Positions 57,178-64,000 of a stretch of 64,000 nt of DNA are shown piece by piece (the first letter of the stretch is position 1; each line of letters begins with the position of its first letter). The notes under the pieces were generated by a model that was not told where the DNA came from, searched no databases, and was given only the letters and a program-made list of their open reading frames with translations. The DNA comes from Chromatium okenii (lineage in GTDB: Bacteria > Pseudomonadota > Gammaproteobacteria > Chromatiales > Chromatiaceae), in contig NZ_PPGH01000035.1 of assembly GCF_002958735.1 (NCBI RefSeq), forward strand, positions 274,001-338,000, read 5' to 3'. Position numbers and translations under genes: made by a program.

Positions 57178-59088
57178 TCAACGCGCATTCTCATCTTCGC
57201 GTGACCCAAATTGCTCAATGGCTTCAGTGACTTCTAACCACGCATCTTCAGTTGCTTCGACATCAGCACTGAGCTGGCGCTGCTCGGCCAACCGCGCCAG
57301 CAACCGCGATTTCTGCTCCGGTAGATACAGATCGGCTGCCGCCAGCGCCTCCTCCACCGCTGCCCGTTGCGCGGTTAATTTAGCAAGCTGCTGTTCCAAC
57401 TGCTTTTCACGCTGGCGCAGTGGCTGCAACGCCTTCCGCGCTTCGGCAGATTGCCGACGCTGCTGTTTGCGCTCACCGCCATCGCGGTTGGATTCCGGTA
57501 CATCGCTGGCGCGGGTGAGATCACGCCCCGCCAGCCACGCCGGATAATCATCCAAATCACCGTCAAACGGACGCACCGTGCCAGCGTCCACCAACAACAA
57601 CTGGTCACTGGTCACGCGCAGTAAATGGCGATCATGCGACACCAGCACCAGTGCGCCGTCGAATGCTTGCAGCGCCTCAGTCAGCGCATGGCGCATATCC
57701 AAATCCAAGTGATTCGTCGGCTCGTCGAGCAGCAGCAGATTCGGGCGCTGGCGGATGATGAGCGCCAGCACCAGACGCGCCTTTTCGCCACCGGACAGCG
57801 GCGCAATCGGATCAAGCGCCCGGTCGCCGATAAAGCCAAACCCGCCGAGATAGTTGCGCAACACCTGCTCGGTCGCATTCGGATCAATGCGCCGCAGATG
57901 TCCGAGCGGTGTGCCGTTGCGATCCAGTTGATCGAGCTGATGCTGGGCGAAGTAGCCGACACGCAGCTCCTGCGCTTGTTCATAGTGACCGGAGAGCAGC
58001 GGCAGCGTTCCAGATAACACCTTGATTAACGTCGATTTACCTGCGCCGTTGCGCCCGAGTAAACCGATGCGGTCGCCCGGTTCCAGACTGAAACCAACGC
58101 CGTTGAGAATGGGTTTCTCGCCATAACCGGCGACGGCGCGATCCAGGCGCAGCAGCGGACGCGGCAAATTTTCTGCGGGTTCAAAGCCGAAGCGAAACGG
58201 CGAATCAATGTGCGCTGGCGCAATCAGCTCCATCCGTTCGAGTGCTTTCAGCCGACTTTGCGCCTGCCGCGCTTTGGTCGCTTTGGCGCGGAAGCGTTCG
58301 ACAAAGCTGTGCATGTGGGCGATTTCGCGCTGCTGGCGCACATAAGCCGATTGCTGTTGAGAAAGTCGTTCCGCACGCTGGCGCTCAAATCCCGAATAAT
58401 TACCGGCATAAAGCGTCAGGTGCTGATGTTCGAGATGGAGAATGTGGGTGGCGACTGCATCGAGGAAATCGCGGTCGTGCGAAATCAGCACCAGCGTTCC
58501 GGTGTAGCTTTTGAGCCAGCCTTCCAGCCAAATCACCGCATCCAAATCCAGATGATTGGTCGGCTCGTCCAGCAGCAGCAAATCGGAGCGACACATCAGC
58601 GTTCGCGCCAGCGCCAGCCGCATTCGCCAGCCACCGGAATAGCTGTTGACTGGACGCTGCTCGTCGCCGGGCGCAAAGCCCAATCCGTGCAACAGTCGCG
58701 CTGCGCGGCTGGCGGCGTCATATCCGCCAATCGACTCGAAATGTCCGAGCAGTTCGCCGTGACGCAACCCGTCTCCGGCAGCATCAGCGACCGCGAGATC
58801 GCGCTCAATCTCACGCAATTCGCGGTCGCCATCGAGCACAAAATCAATCGCTGGGCGGGTGGTGTCCGGGGTGTGTTGGGCGACATGCGCCACTTCCCAG
58901 CCGACGGGAATGGTAACTGCGCCGGCGTCAGCGTGAAGATCGCCGAGCAGCAGCGCAAACAGACTGGATTTCCCGCAGCCGTTCGCGCCGACCAGTCCGA
59001 CTTTTTGCCCGGGATAAACAGTGAGTGATGCCGCCTCCAGCAGGAGGTGTGGACCACGGCGGAAACTTAAATCGTTCAGTTGCAGCAT
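57178..59088 (-). CDS. ABC-F family ATPase (YheS-like)
   Basis: About 636 residues from the ATG at 59088 (MLQLNDLSFRRG). Two ATPase domains: the first has Walker A GLVGANGCGKSSLFALLLGD, signature YSGGWRMRLALARTL and Walker B LLLLDEPTNHLDLDAV; the second has GLLGRNGAGKSTLIKVLSGT, LSGGEKARLVLALII and LLLLDEPTNHLDLDMR. A linker of 60-80 residues with KARQAQSRLKALERMELIAP separates them. There are no membrane segments. A C-terminal coiled coil (RQREKQLEQQLAKLTAQRAA) is present. ABC-F proteins act on the ribosome E site as translation factors. Confidence 0.93.
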   Translation of the reverse strand: MLQLNDLSFRRGPHLLLEAASLTVYPGQKVGLVGANGCGKSSLFALLLGDLHADAGAVTIPVGWEVAHVAQHTPDTTRPAIDFVLDGDRELREIERDLAVADAAGDGLRHGELLGHFESIGGYDAASRAARLLHGLGFAPGDEQRPVNSYSGGWRMRLALARTLMCRSDLLLLDEPTNHLDLDAVIWLEGWLKSYTGTLVLISHDRDFLDAVATHILHLEHQHLTLYAGNYSGFERQRAERLSQQQSAYVRQQREIAHMHSFVERFRAKATKARQAQSRLKALERMELIAPAHIDSPFRFGFEPAENLPRPLLRLDRAVAGYGEKPILNGVGFSLEPGDRIGLLGRNGAGKSTLIKVLSGTLPLLSGHYEQAQELRVGYFAQHQLDQLDRNGTPLGHLRRIDPNATEQVLRNYLGGFGFIGDRALDPIAPLSGGEKARLVLALIIRQRPNLLLLDEPTNHLDLDMRHALTEALQAFDGALVLVSHDRHLLRVTSDQLLLVDAGTVRPFDGDLDDYPAWLAGRDLTRASDVPESNRDGGERKQQRRQSAEARKALQPLRQREKQLEQQLAKLTAQRAAVEEALAAADLYLPEQKSRLLARLAEQRQLSADVEATEDAWLEVTEAIEQFGSREDENAR

Positions 59089-59370
59089 AATCGTGGCGCA
59101 ATTCAAACGAGCGTAGACAATTTGCCGCAACCTGTATCGGTGCTGGCGCAATATGGCAAGGTCTTGGTTTGAATGTCTAATCGTTGCATAGATGCCACTC
59201 TTGATAAAATTCTGTGGCGTCTATTCTAGCGCGGAAAGGGAATTCCCTAATAGTTGCGTTGTGCGCCGCAGCTTACGGGTGTAGCAAAAAAGCAAATGCA
59301 GAGTGATTTTTTCATTGCGCAGTGCGATATTGCACAATTCATTGAGTGAAGACAATTTAACAGACAAAAC

Positions 59371-59420
59371 AATGGGCGGATGATACACGCTGCCATTGCA
59401 GCATGTATCACCCGCCCATT
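59371..59420 (-). terminator. Long inverted repeat ending the antenna operon
   Basis: AATGGGCGG and TGATACA on one arm match TGTATCA and CCGCCCATT on the other, around a loop of about 16 bases. Read leftwards it is followed by a T-rich stretch (TTGTTTTGTCTG). It is a probable terminator or mRNA-stabilising end of pucBA. The interval 59089-59370, between this point and the ABC-F start, holds no gene I can support. Confidence 0.75.
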
Positions 59421-59438
59421 GGTAAAGCGTATCAGAAC

Positions 59439-59681
59439 TTACTGAGCTTGAGTCGCAGGTGCAACAACAGCAGCAGGCGCTGCAACGCGTACGGAATCCT
59501 TAAAGCCATAGCCTGGCAGAGCCAGTGCGTAGCTGTGAATCATCCACATCTGTACGAACAGAATGCCGAAGAAAGGAACCATCCAAGTGGCTGGATTAAT
59601 AACAGTCCAGATTTTCCAATCTTCTTCAGGATGGTTAGGAGCGGCAACAGACGGATCGGCTAACATGACAGGTACTTGCAT
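59439..59681 (-). CDS. pucA: Light-harvesting antenna alpha subunit (LH2/PucA-like)
   Basis: 80 residues. The antenna core WKIWTVINPATWMVPFFGIL leads into one transmembrane helix with the bacteriochlorophyll-ligand His49 (FVQMWMIHSYAL), followed by the PGYGF turn seen in purple sulfur LH2 alpha chains. The N-terminus is longer than in the classic LH2 alpha, and the C-terminal tail is Ala/Val-rich. It would sit in the photosynthetic membrane and pair with the beta subunit. It lies 35 bases after pucB and has AGGAG upstream. Confidence 0.9.
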   Translation of the reverse strand: MQVPVMLADPSVAAPNHPEEDWKIWTVINPATWMVPFFGILFVQMWMIHSYALALPGYGFKDSVRVAAPAAVVAPATQAQ

Positions 59682-59716
59682 CGGAGATCTCCTAGAGAAA
59701 TAGGGAAACTAAAATC

Positions 59717-59863
59717 TTAGAACCAGGGCTGATAAACCCAAGTGACGACGTGAACGGCACACGCGATCATCACCCAGCTCCAGGTGCCATGCTTCCAATG
59801 CTCATGGAATTCTTTTGCTTGTGCATCGGTCAAGCCCGACAGGTTCTTTGCTGCTTCTGCCAT
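59717..59863 (-). CDS. pucB: Light-harvesting antenna beta subunit (LH2/PucB-like)
   Basis: 48 residues, too short for many gene finders. It begins MAEAAKNLSGLTDAQAKEFH, a typical LH beta start, and has the beta-chain EFHEHWKHGTW stretch with His20, His22 and His25. The bacteriochlorophyll-ligand His38 is in ACAVHVVTW, and the protein ends VYQPWF. It has a strong GAGGATAT ribosome binding site 3-10 bases before the ATG. It is the first gene of the operon; only one alpha/beta pair is present here. Confidence 0.95.
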   Translation of the reverse strand: MAEAAKNLSGLTDAQAKEFHEHWKHGTWSWVMIACAVHVVTWVYQPWF

Positions 59864-59895
59864 TGGTATATCCTCAAAAGATAACTGAAATTAAC

Positions 59896-59913
59896 ACACA
59901 CTTTTCAGTGTGT
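59896..59913 (-). promoter_or_regulatory. Inverted repeat in the pucB leader
   Basis: A perfect 7-bp stem, ACACACT/AGTGTGT, with a four-base loop lies about 33 bases before the pucB start and well downstream of the predicted promoter. It would form a hairpin in the mRNA leader, or could be a protein-binding site. Confidence 0.45.
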
Positions 59914-59984
59914 AACTGAGCTTGTTGTTGCGTTTCAAACTCTATTAAATGCGCTTGAATCTCAATCAACAGCGAGTGAGTGTT

Positions 59985-60012
59985 AGTTTAGCCTGACAGC
60001 TGGGCGTGTCAA
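59985..60012 (-). promoter_or_regulatory. Sigma-70-type promoter of pucBA
   Basis: A consensus -35 TTGACA and a TAAACT -10 are separated by 16 bases, reading leftwards toward pucB. The interval between them contains a TGTCA, and TTGACAC partly mirrors it (TGACAC-7 bases-TGTCA), which recalls half-sites of PpsR/CrtJ-type regulators. The gshB gene diverges from the same region. The leader is about 115 bases long. Confidence 0.6.
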
Positions 60013-60043
60013 GTTTTATTTACACAACACGACGAACATCGTA

Positions 60044-61021
60044 ATGACGACACCAACATTCAACATCGGTGTGCTGATGGACCCCATTAGCACCATTAAC
60101 ATCAAAAAAGACAGCACCTTTGCGATGTTGCTCGCAGCACAACGACGCGGCTGGACAAACTGGTATTTGGAAATTGCCGATCTAAGTCTGCACAACAATC
60201 AGGTAATGGCGCGGCTGCGCGAAGTGACAGTCATGGATGATCCACGGGGTTGGTATCAGTTTGGGCGCGAGGAATGCCGACCATTGGCGACGCTTGACGC
60301 GGTATTGATGCGCAAAGACCCGCCGTTTGATATGGAATACATCGTCACAACCTATCTGCTGGAGCAAGCGCAGCGCGATGGTTGTCTCATCGTCAATGAT
60401 CCGCGCAGCCTGCGCGACGCGAATGAAAAGGTGTTTACAACTACTTTTCCGCACTGCATTCCGCCGACGCTCATCACCCGCAGTGCTGCCGAGATTCGCG
60501 CTTTTCACGCCACGCATCAGGACATCATTCTCAAACCGCTCGACGGCATGGGCGGCGCTTCAATCTTTCGGGTGCGCCCGGATGATCCCAATCTCAACGT
60601 CATTATTGAAACGCTCACGACACACGGGCAGCGGTTTTGCATGGCGCAGCGGTTTATTGCCGACATCAGCGCCGGTGATAAACGCATTTTGATGATTGAC
60701 GGCGAACCCGTGCCCTATTGTCTGGCACGACTGCCAGCGCCCGGCGAAACGCGTGGCAATCTCGCCGCTGGCGGTCGGGGCGAACCGCGCCCGTTGACCG
60801 AACGTGATCGCTGGATTGCGGCACAAGTCGGCTCGCAATTACGCGCTCGCGGCATTCTTTTTGCGGGTTTGGATGTGATCGGCGATTTTCTCACTGAAAT
60901 CAATATCACCAGTCCGACCTGCATCCGCGAACTCGATGCTGCCTTCGGTCTCGATATCGCCGGTGAGTTAATGGATTGCATCGCGCAGCATCTCGCTACC
61001 GCCGTTAAATCAAAGTGTTAA
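60044..61021 (+). CDS. gshB: Glutathione synthetase
   Basis: 325 residues with the ATP-grasp fold. The start GVLMDPISTINIKKDSTFAM, and the motifs LMRKDPPFDMEYIVTTYLLE, IVNDPRSLRDANEKVF, ILKPLDGMGGASIFRV and LDVIGDFLTEINITSPT are those of bacterial GshB. It joins glycine to gamma-glutamylcysteine, using ATP. It overlaps the tonB-like gene (TAATG). Confidence 0.97.
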   Translation: MTTPTFNIGVLMDPISTINIKKDSTFAMLLAAQRRGWTNWYLEIADLSLHNNQVMARLREVTVMDDPRGWYQFGREECRPLATLDAVLMRKDPPFDMEYIVTTYLLEQAQRDGCLIVNDPRSLRDANEKVFTTTFPHCIPPTLITRSAAEIRAFHATHQDIILKPLDGMGGASIFRVRPDDPNLNVIIETLTTHGQRFCMAQRFIADISAGDKRILMIDGEPVPYCLARLPAPGETRGNLAAGGRGEPRPLTERDRWIAAQVGSQLRARGILFAGLDVIGDFLTEINITSPTCIRELDAAFGLDIAGELMDCIAQHLATAVKSKC

Positions 61022-61896
61022 TGCGCCAGCCACTGCCTGCAATTATTCCGGCACTGCTTGGCGCAGCACTGCTGCATCTGGTTGTGATATTCACCGTGCA
61101 ATTTGCGCCACCGACGCCAGCACCTGCGCTTCCCGATACGGCACTAGATGTGTTGCTACTACGCAACATAGTGCCAACCTCCGCACCGCCTGCGCCCAAC
61201 GCAACACCAGCACCGCAGAATCAAGCTGGCGATTCGCCGCTGGGCAACGCCAGTGTAACGATGGCGCTCACGCCCAATGATGTGCCTCCACAATTGCCAG
61301 AACCCGTCGCGCTGCCGCCACCCGTTGCACCACCAACGCAGAAACCACTGCAACAACAAACGGTTATTCATCATCCACAACCTGCGCCGACACCGGTTGA
61401 ACCAGTTGATGCGCTGGCGCTGCCGACTGCGCCAACGGCAACTGCTGCCAGCATTTTCGCTAGTCAAGGCGCTGAAATTACGCAATTAACCAGTGATTTA
61501 GATGCTCGTGCAACATTAGAAAGTGGACGGTTACGCCGTCAAGCAGTCAGCGCCAGCACCCGCGAATTGCGTTACGCCAATTATTTGGCGGCGTGGGCGC
61601 GTAAAGTGGAGCGCATCGGCAACCTGAATTACCCGCAAGTTGCCCGCGAGCAGCAGCTTTACGGCAATTTGATTTTGCACGTTGCAGTGCGTGCGGATGG
61701 CAGCGTCGAACACATTCGCGTGGTGCGGTCATCTGGGCTGGAGGTGCTCGATCAGGCAGCGATTGAAATTGTGAAATTAGCTGCGCCCTACGCGCCGTTT
61801 CCGCCTGATATTGCTAAAGATACTGATGTGCTTGACATCATTCGCACTTGGCAATTTACGCGCCGTGGCGTGCTCGGCTGGGAACGTACTCGCTAA
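61021..61896 (+). CDS. TonB-family energy transducer
   Basis: About 291 residues from the ATG at 61021, in the TAATG overlap with gshB; a GTG at 61015 is possible. One N-terminal transmembrane segment (PALLGAALLHLVVIFTVQFA) is followed by a proline-rich periplasmic stretch (about 35-145) and a C-terminal TonB domain with YPQVAREQQLYGNLILHVAV, DGSVEHIRVVRSSGLEVLDQ, and IRTWQFTRR. It couples the proton gradient to outer-membrane receptors. The gshB-tonB order is common in gammaproteobacteria. Confidence 0.88.
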   Translation: MRQPLPAIIPALLGAALLHLVVIFTVQFAPPTPAPALPDTALDVLLLRNIVPTSAPPAPNATPAPQNQAGDSPLGNASVTMALTPNDVPPQLPEPVALPPPVAPPTQKPLQQQTVIHHPQPAPTPVEPVDALALPTAPTATAASIFASQGAEITQLTSDLDARATLESGRLRRQAVSASTRELRYANYLAAWARKVERIGNLNYPQVAREQQLYGNLILHVAVRADGSVEHIRVVRSSGLEVLDQAAIEIVKLAAPYAPFPPDIAKDTDVLDIIRTWQFTRRGVLGWERTR

Positions 61897-61943
61897 TTGG
61901 CGCTTGAATAAAATTCTCAGGTGATTACAATAGTCGGTCTTTA

Positions 61944-62019
61944 GCGCCCTTAGCTCAGTCGGTAGAGCATCTGACTTTTAATTAGGTGGTCGCGCGTTCG
62001 AGTCGCGCAGGGCGCACCA
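61944..62019 (+). tRNA. tRNA-Lys (anticodon TTT)
   Basis: Acceptor stem GCGCCCT/AGGGCGC with A as discriminator and an encoded CCA. The D arm is TAGCTCAGTCGGTAGAGCA. The anticodon loop CTTTTAA gives TTT. The T arm is CGCGCGTTCGAGTCGCGCA. It is 76 bases long including CCA. Confidence 0.95.
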
Positions 62020-62028
62020 AACAAATCA

Positions 62029-62062
62029 AGCGGTTATCGTTCATTCGATAGCCGCTTTTTTT
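62029..62062 (+). terminator. Terminator after tRNA-Lys
   Basis: A strong stem (AGCGGTTATCG with CGATAGCCGCT) around a six-base loop is followed by a run of seven T. It closes the gshB-tonB-tRNA region. Confidence 0.88.
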
Positions 62063-62209
62063 GTGCTCGATGCTATGGAGACAGCCATGCTCCGAAATGT
62101 GTATCAATCTTTTACGCAATAGAAAACGCCTATTTTCTGCTGACATCTAAACCAATGATCAACACTGGAGTATTAATAGTTTTCGTGATTCGCTAGATTG
62201 GCGCTGGTT

Positions 62210-62434
62210 TTAGGCAGCAATTTGCTGTGGCTTTGTTTGCGCTTCGGGATAAGGTCGCCCCATTTTTTTACAAGCTGCTAACCAAGATTCCATTGCTTGC
62301 TCCATTTCCTTAGCTGCCTCTTGTTGAGTATCACCAAAGGCAGAACAGCCCGGCAAATCAGGAGCAGTAGCAATAAATCCTTGGTCTTCATCGCTCCAAA
62401 AAATTTGAACCAGATATTTAAGACTGTTATCCAT
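62210..62434 (-). CDS. hicB: HicB-family antitoxin
   Basis: 74 residues. The HicB fold is visible in LVQIFWSDEDQGFIATAPDL, then PGCSAFGDTQQEAAKEMEQA and MESWLAACKK. The family neutralises the HicA mRNA interferase and represses its own operon. The ATG overlaps the end of hicA, so translation is coupled. It is shorter than many HicB proteins and lacks the usual C-terminal DNA-binding domain. Confidence 0.85.
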   Translation of the reverse strand: MDNSLKYLVQIFWSDEDQGFIATAPDLPGCSAFGDTQQEAAKEMEQAMESWLAACKKMGRPYPEAQTKPQQIAA

Positions 62435-62663
62435 ACTTATTTACCATAGCAATAAGTTGATGCGCCTGATAGGGCTTAATGTATCCGTCACGGTCTTGAA
62501 AATTGAGTAAAACAGGTTCATTTACATATCCATAAGTTCGATGAGAACCCTTACCACCTTTCCATTGAAAACCAAGTGCTTCAGCAATCAGACAAGCATC
62601 TTCAAAACGCACAGCTTTTGGGTTGGCAAGCAATCCAGCAATACGTTTATCATTTTTCGACAT
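62427..62663 (-). CDS. hicA: HicA-family toxin
   Basis: About 78 residues from the ATG at 62663 (MSKNDKRIAGL). The double-stranded-RNA-binding-like fold has the catalytic His41 in the GGKGSHRTYGY motif, and FQDRDGYIKPYQAHQLIAMV ends the protein. HicA cleaves mRNA. It precedes hicB with an 8-base overlap, the usual toxin-first order for this family. It sits between the tRNA-Lys gene and the clpV-linked region. Confidence 0.8.
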   Translation of the reverse strand: MSKNDKRIAGLLANPKAVRFEDACLIAEALGFQWKGGKGSHRTYGYVNEPVLLNFQDRDGYIKPYQAHQLIAMVNKYG

Positions 62664-62703
62664 TGATGAGTTTTCTGTTTGATTTGCGGATTTACATTGC
62701 AAC

Positions 62704-62732
62704 AAAAACGCCCCGTTAATGCGGGGCGTTTT
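62704..62732. terminator. Bidirectional terminator upstream of hicA
   Basis: A stem of AAAACGCCCCG/CGGGGCGTTTT with a six-base loop has A residues on one side and T residues on the other. It probably ends the leftward transcript of the CNF1-like gene and insulates hicAB. Confidence 0.75.
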
Positions 62733-62860
62733 CTATTCATTCAGTCAAGCAATTCGTGGAGTATTTCGGAATTAAGATTCAGCGAATAAATAGGGTTCTC
62801 ACTGCTGTTCCTAATCTATCGTCAGTTTTGCAAGCTACTATAAACTTGCTCAATTAAACT

Positions 62861-63424
62861 TCAGGACTTAAATGTCTTAACAGACATAATTTTTCCATTC
62901 CCACCTCCCATACTAGTCACAGCAACGTCTACGCGAGCCATAGAGGTAATTCCGCCACCGCCAAAAATGACGAATACATACGAACAAGCCATACCTTGCA
63001 ATTCAGGCATAGGAATCTTGTTCCAATACCACTCTTGTAGACCGTTATCAGAGCGATACTTTTTATAATCCTCTTGAGCTGTAGAACCAGATTGTCGCGC
63101 AATATGTGCTCCAAACACCCGTCCTCCTCCTTTACCTACTGCAAACTCACATCCGCTAAATGGTCCCGAAGCAACCCAAGTTTGTTGACCGCTGGCATAT
63201 CCTACTACTGCCTGACTTTCCGCGTAGGGAACCCAGAGACCGTTATTATCTACTCCGTCTTCACGTTTAAGCGTGACTTTTTCTTCTTCCAAGACAATTA
63301 AAAACCCATACTCTTTAACAATTACACCGTCTGAGTTGTTCGGTGCTCTAGCACCAAGCCTACTATCAAGCGAGATTGCTTTTCCAATAAGCGTAATCAA
63401 ATTTGCTGGCGTCGGAATCATCAT
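62861..63424 (-). CDS. Hypothetical protein with a CNF1-like Cys/His signature (candidate effector)
   Basis: 187 residues with a clear AGGAG ribosome binding site. I recognise no domain over the full length. Residues 84-107 contain SGPFSGCEFAVGKGGGRVFG, then AH. The Cys (92) in an FSGC context and the His (107) are 15 residues apart, the same spacing and a similar SGC context as I recall for the catalytic pair of cytotoxic necrotizing factor CNF1 (Cys866, His881), a glutamine deamidase. BLF1 uses a related LSGC motif. There is no signal peptide. It lies 245 bases after clpV on the same strand, so it could be a type VI effector. No immunity gene follows. Confidence 0.55.
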   Translation of the reverse strand: MMIPTPANLITLIGKAISLDSRLGARAPNNSDGVIVKEYGFLIVLEEEKVTLKREDGVDNNGLWVPYAESQAVVGYASGQQTWVASGPFSGCEFAVGKGGGRVFGAHIARQSGSTAQEDYKKYRSDNGLQEWYWNKIPMPELQGMACSYVFVIFGGGGITSMARVDVAVTSMGGGNGKIMSVKTFKS

Positions 63425-63668
63425 AATCTCCTAAGAATTAAAGTACAAAATTTGGTAGTGCCCCGATCAATAGGGCTAAGTTTTCTTAGTGCTTTGTAAA
63501 AGAAAGATAAAAATCAATTTTTTCCTGTTGGTTTGAGCACTGCCAACTTTTCTTTTAGTTCTAATGCTCGACAACAAAAATCAACAGAATAAGTTATTTG
63601 TTTTTTACTCCATGCTTATAAAATCATTTTGTGTTGGAATTACTATATTAACTTAGTGTACTCAAAAA

Positions 63669-64000
63669 TTACTCAAACCCATAGCCAAATTCACCCGCAA
63701 TCACGCTCACATGCACCCGTTCAATCGGCTTGCCTTCCATCATCCGCGTTAAAAATTCCTCGCTGATTTTCGGCAACACCGTATTAGTGAGAATGGCATC
63801 AATCATCCGCCCGCCGCTCTCCAATTCCGTACAGCGTGATGCAATGAGTTTAATCACCTCATCATCATAAGTAAACGGCACTTTATGATTGTCTTGCACT
63901 CGCCGCGCAATCCGTCCCAACTGCAATCGCGCAATCGCGCCAATCATTTCGTCATTCAGCGGATAATACGGAATCGTTACTAAACGACCCAATAATGCTG
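63669..64000 (-). CDS. clpV: Type VI secretion ATPase ClpV (TssH), C-terminal part
   Basis: The last about 110 residues of the protein, extending beyond the right edge. LGRLVTIPYYPLNDEMIGAI, then ARLQLGRIARRVQDNH, FTYDDEVIKLIASRCTELES and GGRMIDAILTNTVLPKISEE match the C-terminal domain of ClpV/TssH and not ClpB (the GGR-IDAIL end is distinctive). The ATPase recycles the contracted type VI sheath. The other type VI genes would lie to the right. Confidence 0.85.
   Translation of the reverse strand, partial: ALLGRLVTIPYYPLNDEMIGAIARLQLGRIARRVQDNHKVPFTYDDEVIKLIASRCTELESGGRMIDAILTNTVLPKISEEFLTRMMEGKPIERVHVSVIAGEFGYGFE

Noticed and set aside
58210..59028. Long open frame opposite the ABC-F gene
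   Set aside because: The ABC-F protein on the other strand has complete Walker and signature motifs; the opposite reading has no recognisable features.
59403..59663. Open frame opposite pucA
   Set aside because: It overlaps the antenna gene and its terminator and encodes no recognisable protein.

Overview
The window looks like a chromosome segment of a purple sulfur gammaproteobacterium (Chromatiales, probably Chromatiaceae). The main evidence is a light-harvesting antenna operon (pucB and pucA type, 59.4-59.9 kb), a dissimilatory-type sulfate adenylyltransferase (25.7-26.9 kb), and many genes of gammaproteobacterial type (rplM-rpsI, yhdP-nitrilase, acs with its exonuclease and CBS partners, gshB-tonB, ribF, cbbR-like LysR). 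No rRNA, CRISPR array or insertion sequence was seen. Two tRNAs are present, Gln(CTG) and Lys(TTT).

Layout. 0-5 kb is an accessory island: a large MmeI-like methyltransferase/nuclease gene, decayed pieces of at least one further copy of it, a DUF2442 gene, and a KilA-N gene with a small leader ORF. 5-7.7 kb holds glcF-like, a 2Fe-2S ferredoxin, rplM, rpsI and tRNA-Gln. 7.9-19.1 kb is one co-directional chemosensory cluster: a soluble receptor with two signalling tips, a triple CheW protein, CheB, a HEAT protein, CheR, a CheY, a 903-residue CheA, a small STAS-like protein, a second CheY and a membrane receptor. 19.2-25.3 kb has an N-acetylglutaminylglutamine amidotransferase, sdhB, and a histidine kinase next to a REC-HTH-GGDEF-EAL regulator. 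25.3-33.6 kb has sat, gspG, a secreted phospholipase A2-like protein, wecC, wecB, an exosortase-type glycosyltransferase, an MFS exporter and a nitrilase. 33.7-43.9 kb has yhdP, two paralogous secreted repeat proteins, pilB and a NYN-cold-shock protein. 44-48.6 kb is the acs / DnaQ-like exonuclease / CBS-DUF294 group. 48.7-54.8 kb has a heme oxygenase, a DegT aminotransferase, three FemAB/GNAT-like genes and ribF. 54.9-62 kb has a LysR regulator, an ABC-F ATPase, the antenna genes, gshB, tonB and tRNA-Lys. 62.2-64 kb has a hicAB pair, a protein carrying a CNF1-like Cys/His signature, and the 3' end of clpV (tssH), so a type VI secretion locus probably continues to the right.

Two features cut across the window. 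First, ten genes, including normally essential or central ones (sdhB, acs, the Che receptor and CheW protein), are broken by 17 frameshifts. Every one is repaired by adding bases (one base, or two in one T run), several of them in short homopolymers. This one-sided pattern fits a consensus-sequence artefact better than gene decay. I list these genes at full length as CDS and give the break points. Second, a GC-tract palindromic repeat occurs three times. Two copies lie inside coding sequence (cheA and yhdP) in the same orientation and reading frame, like the protein-coding palindromic elements known from Rickettsia.

The most promising candidates for undescribed biology are the CNF1-like protein beside clpV, the receptor/CheW array with multiplied domains, the coding palindromic repeats, and the leader ORF before the KilA-N gene. 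All functions are read from sequence patterns without database searches.
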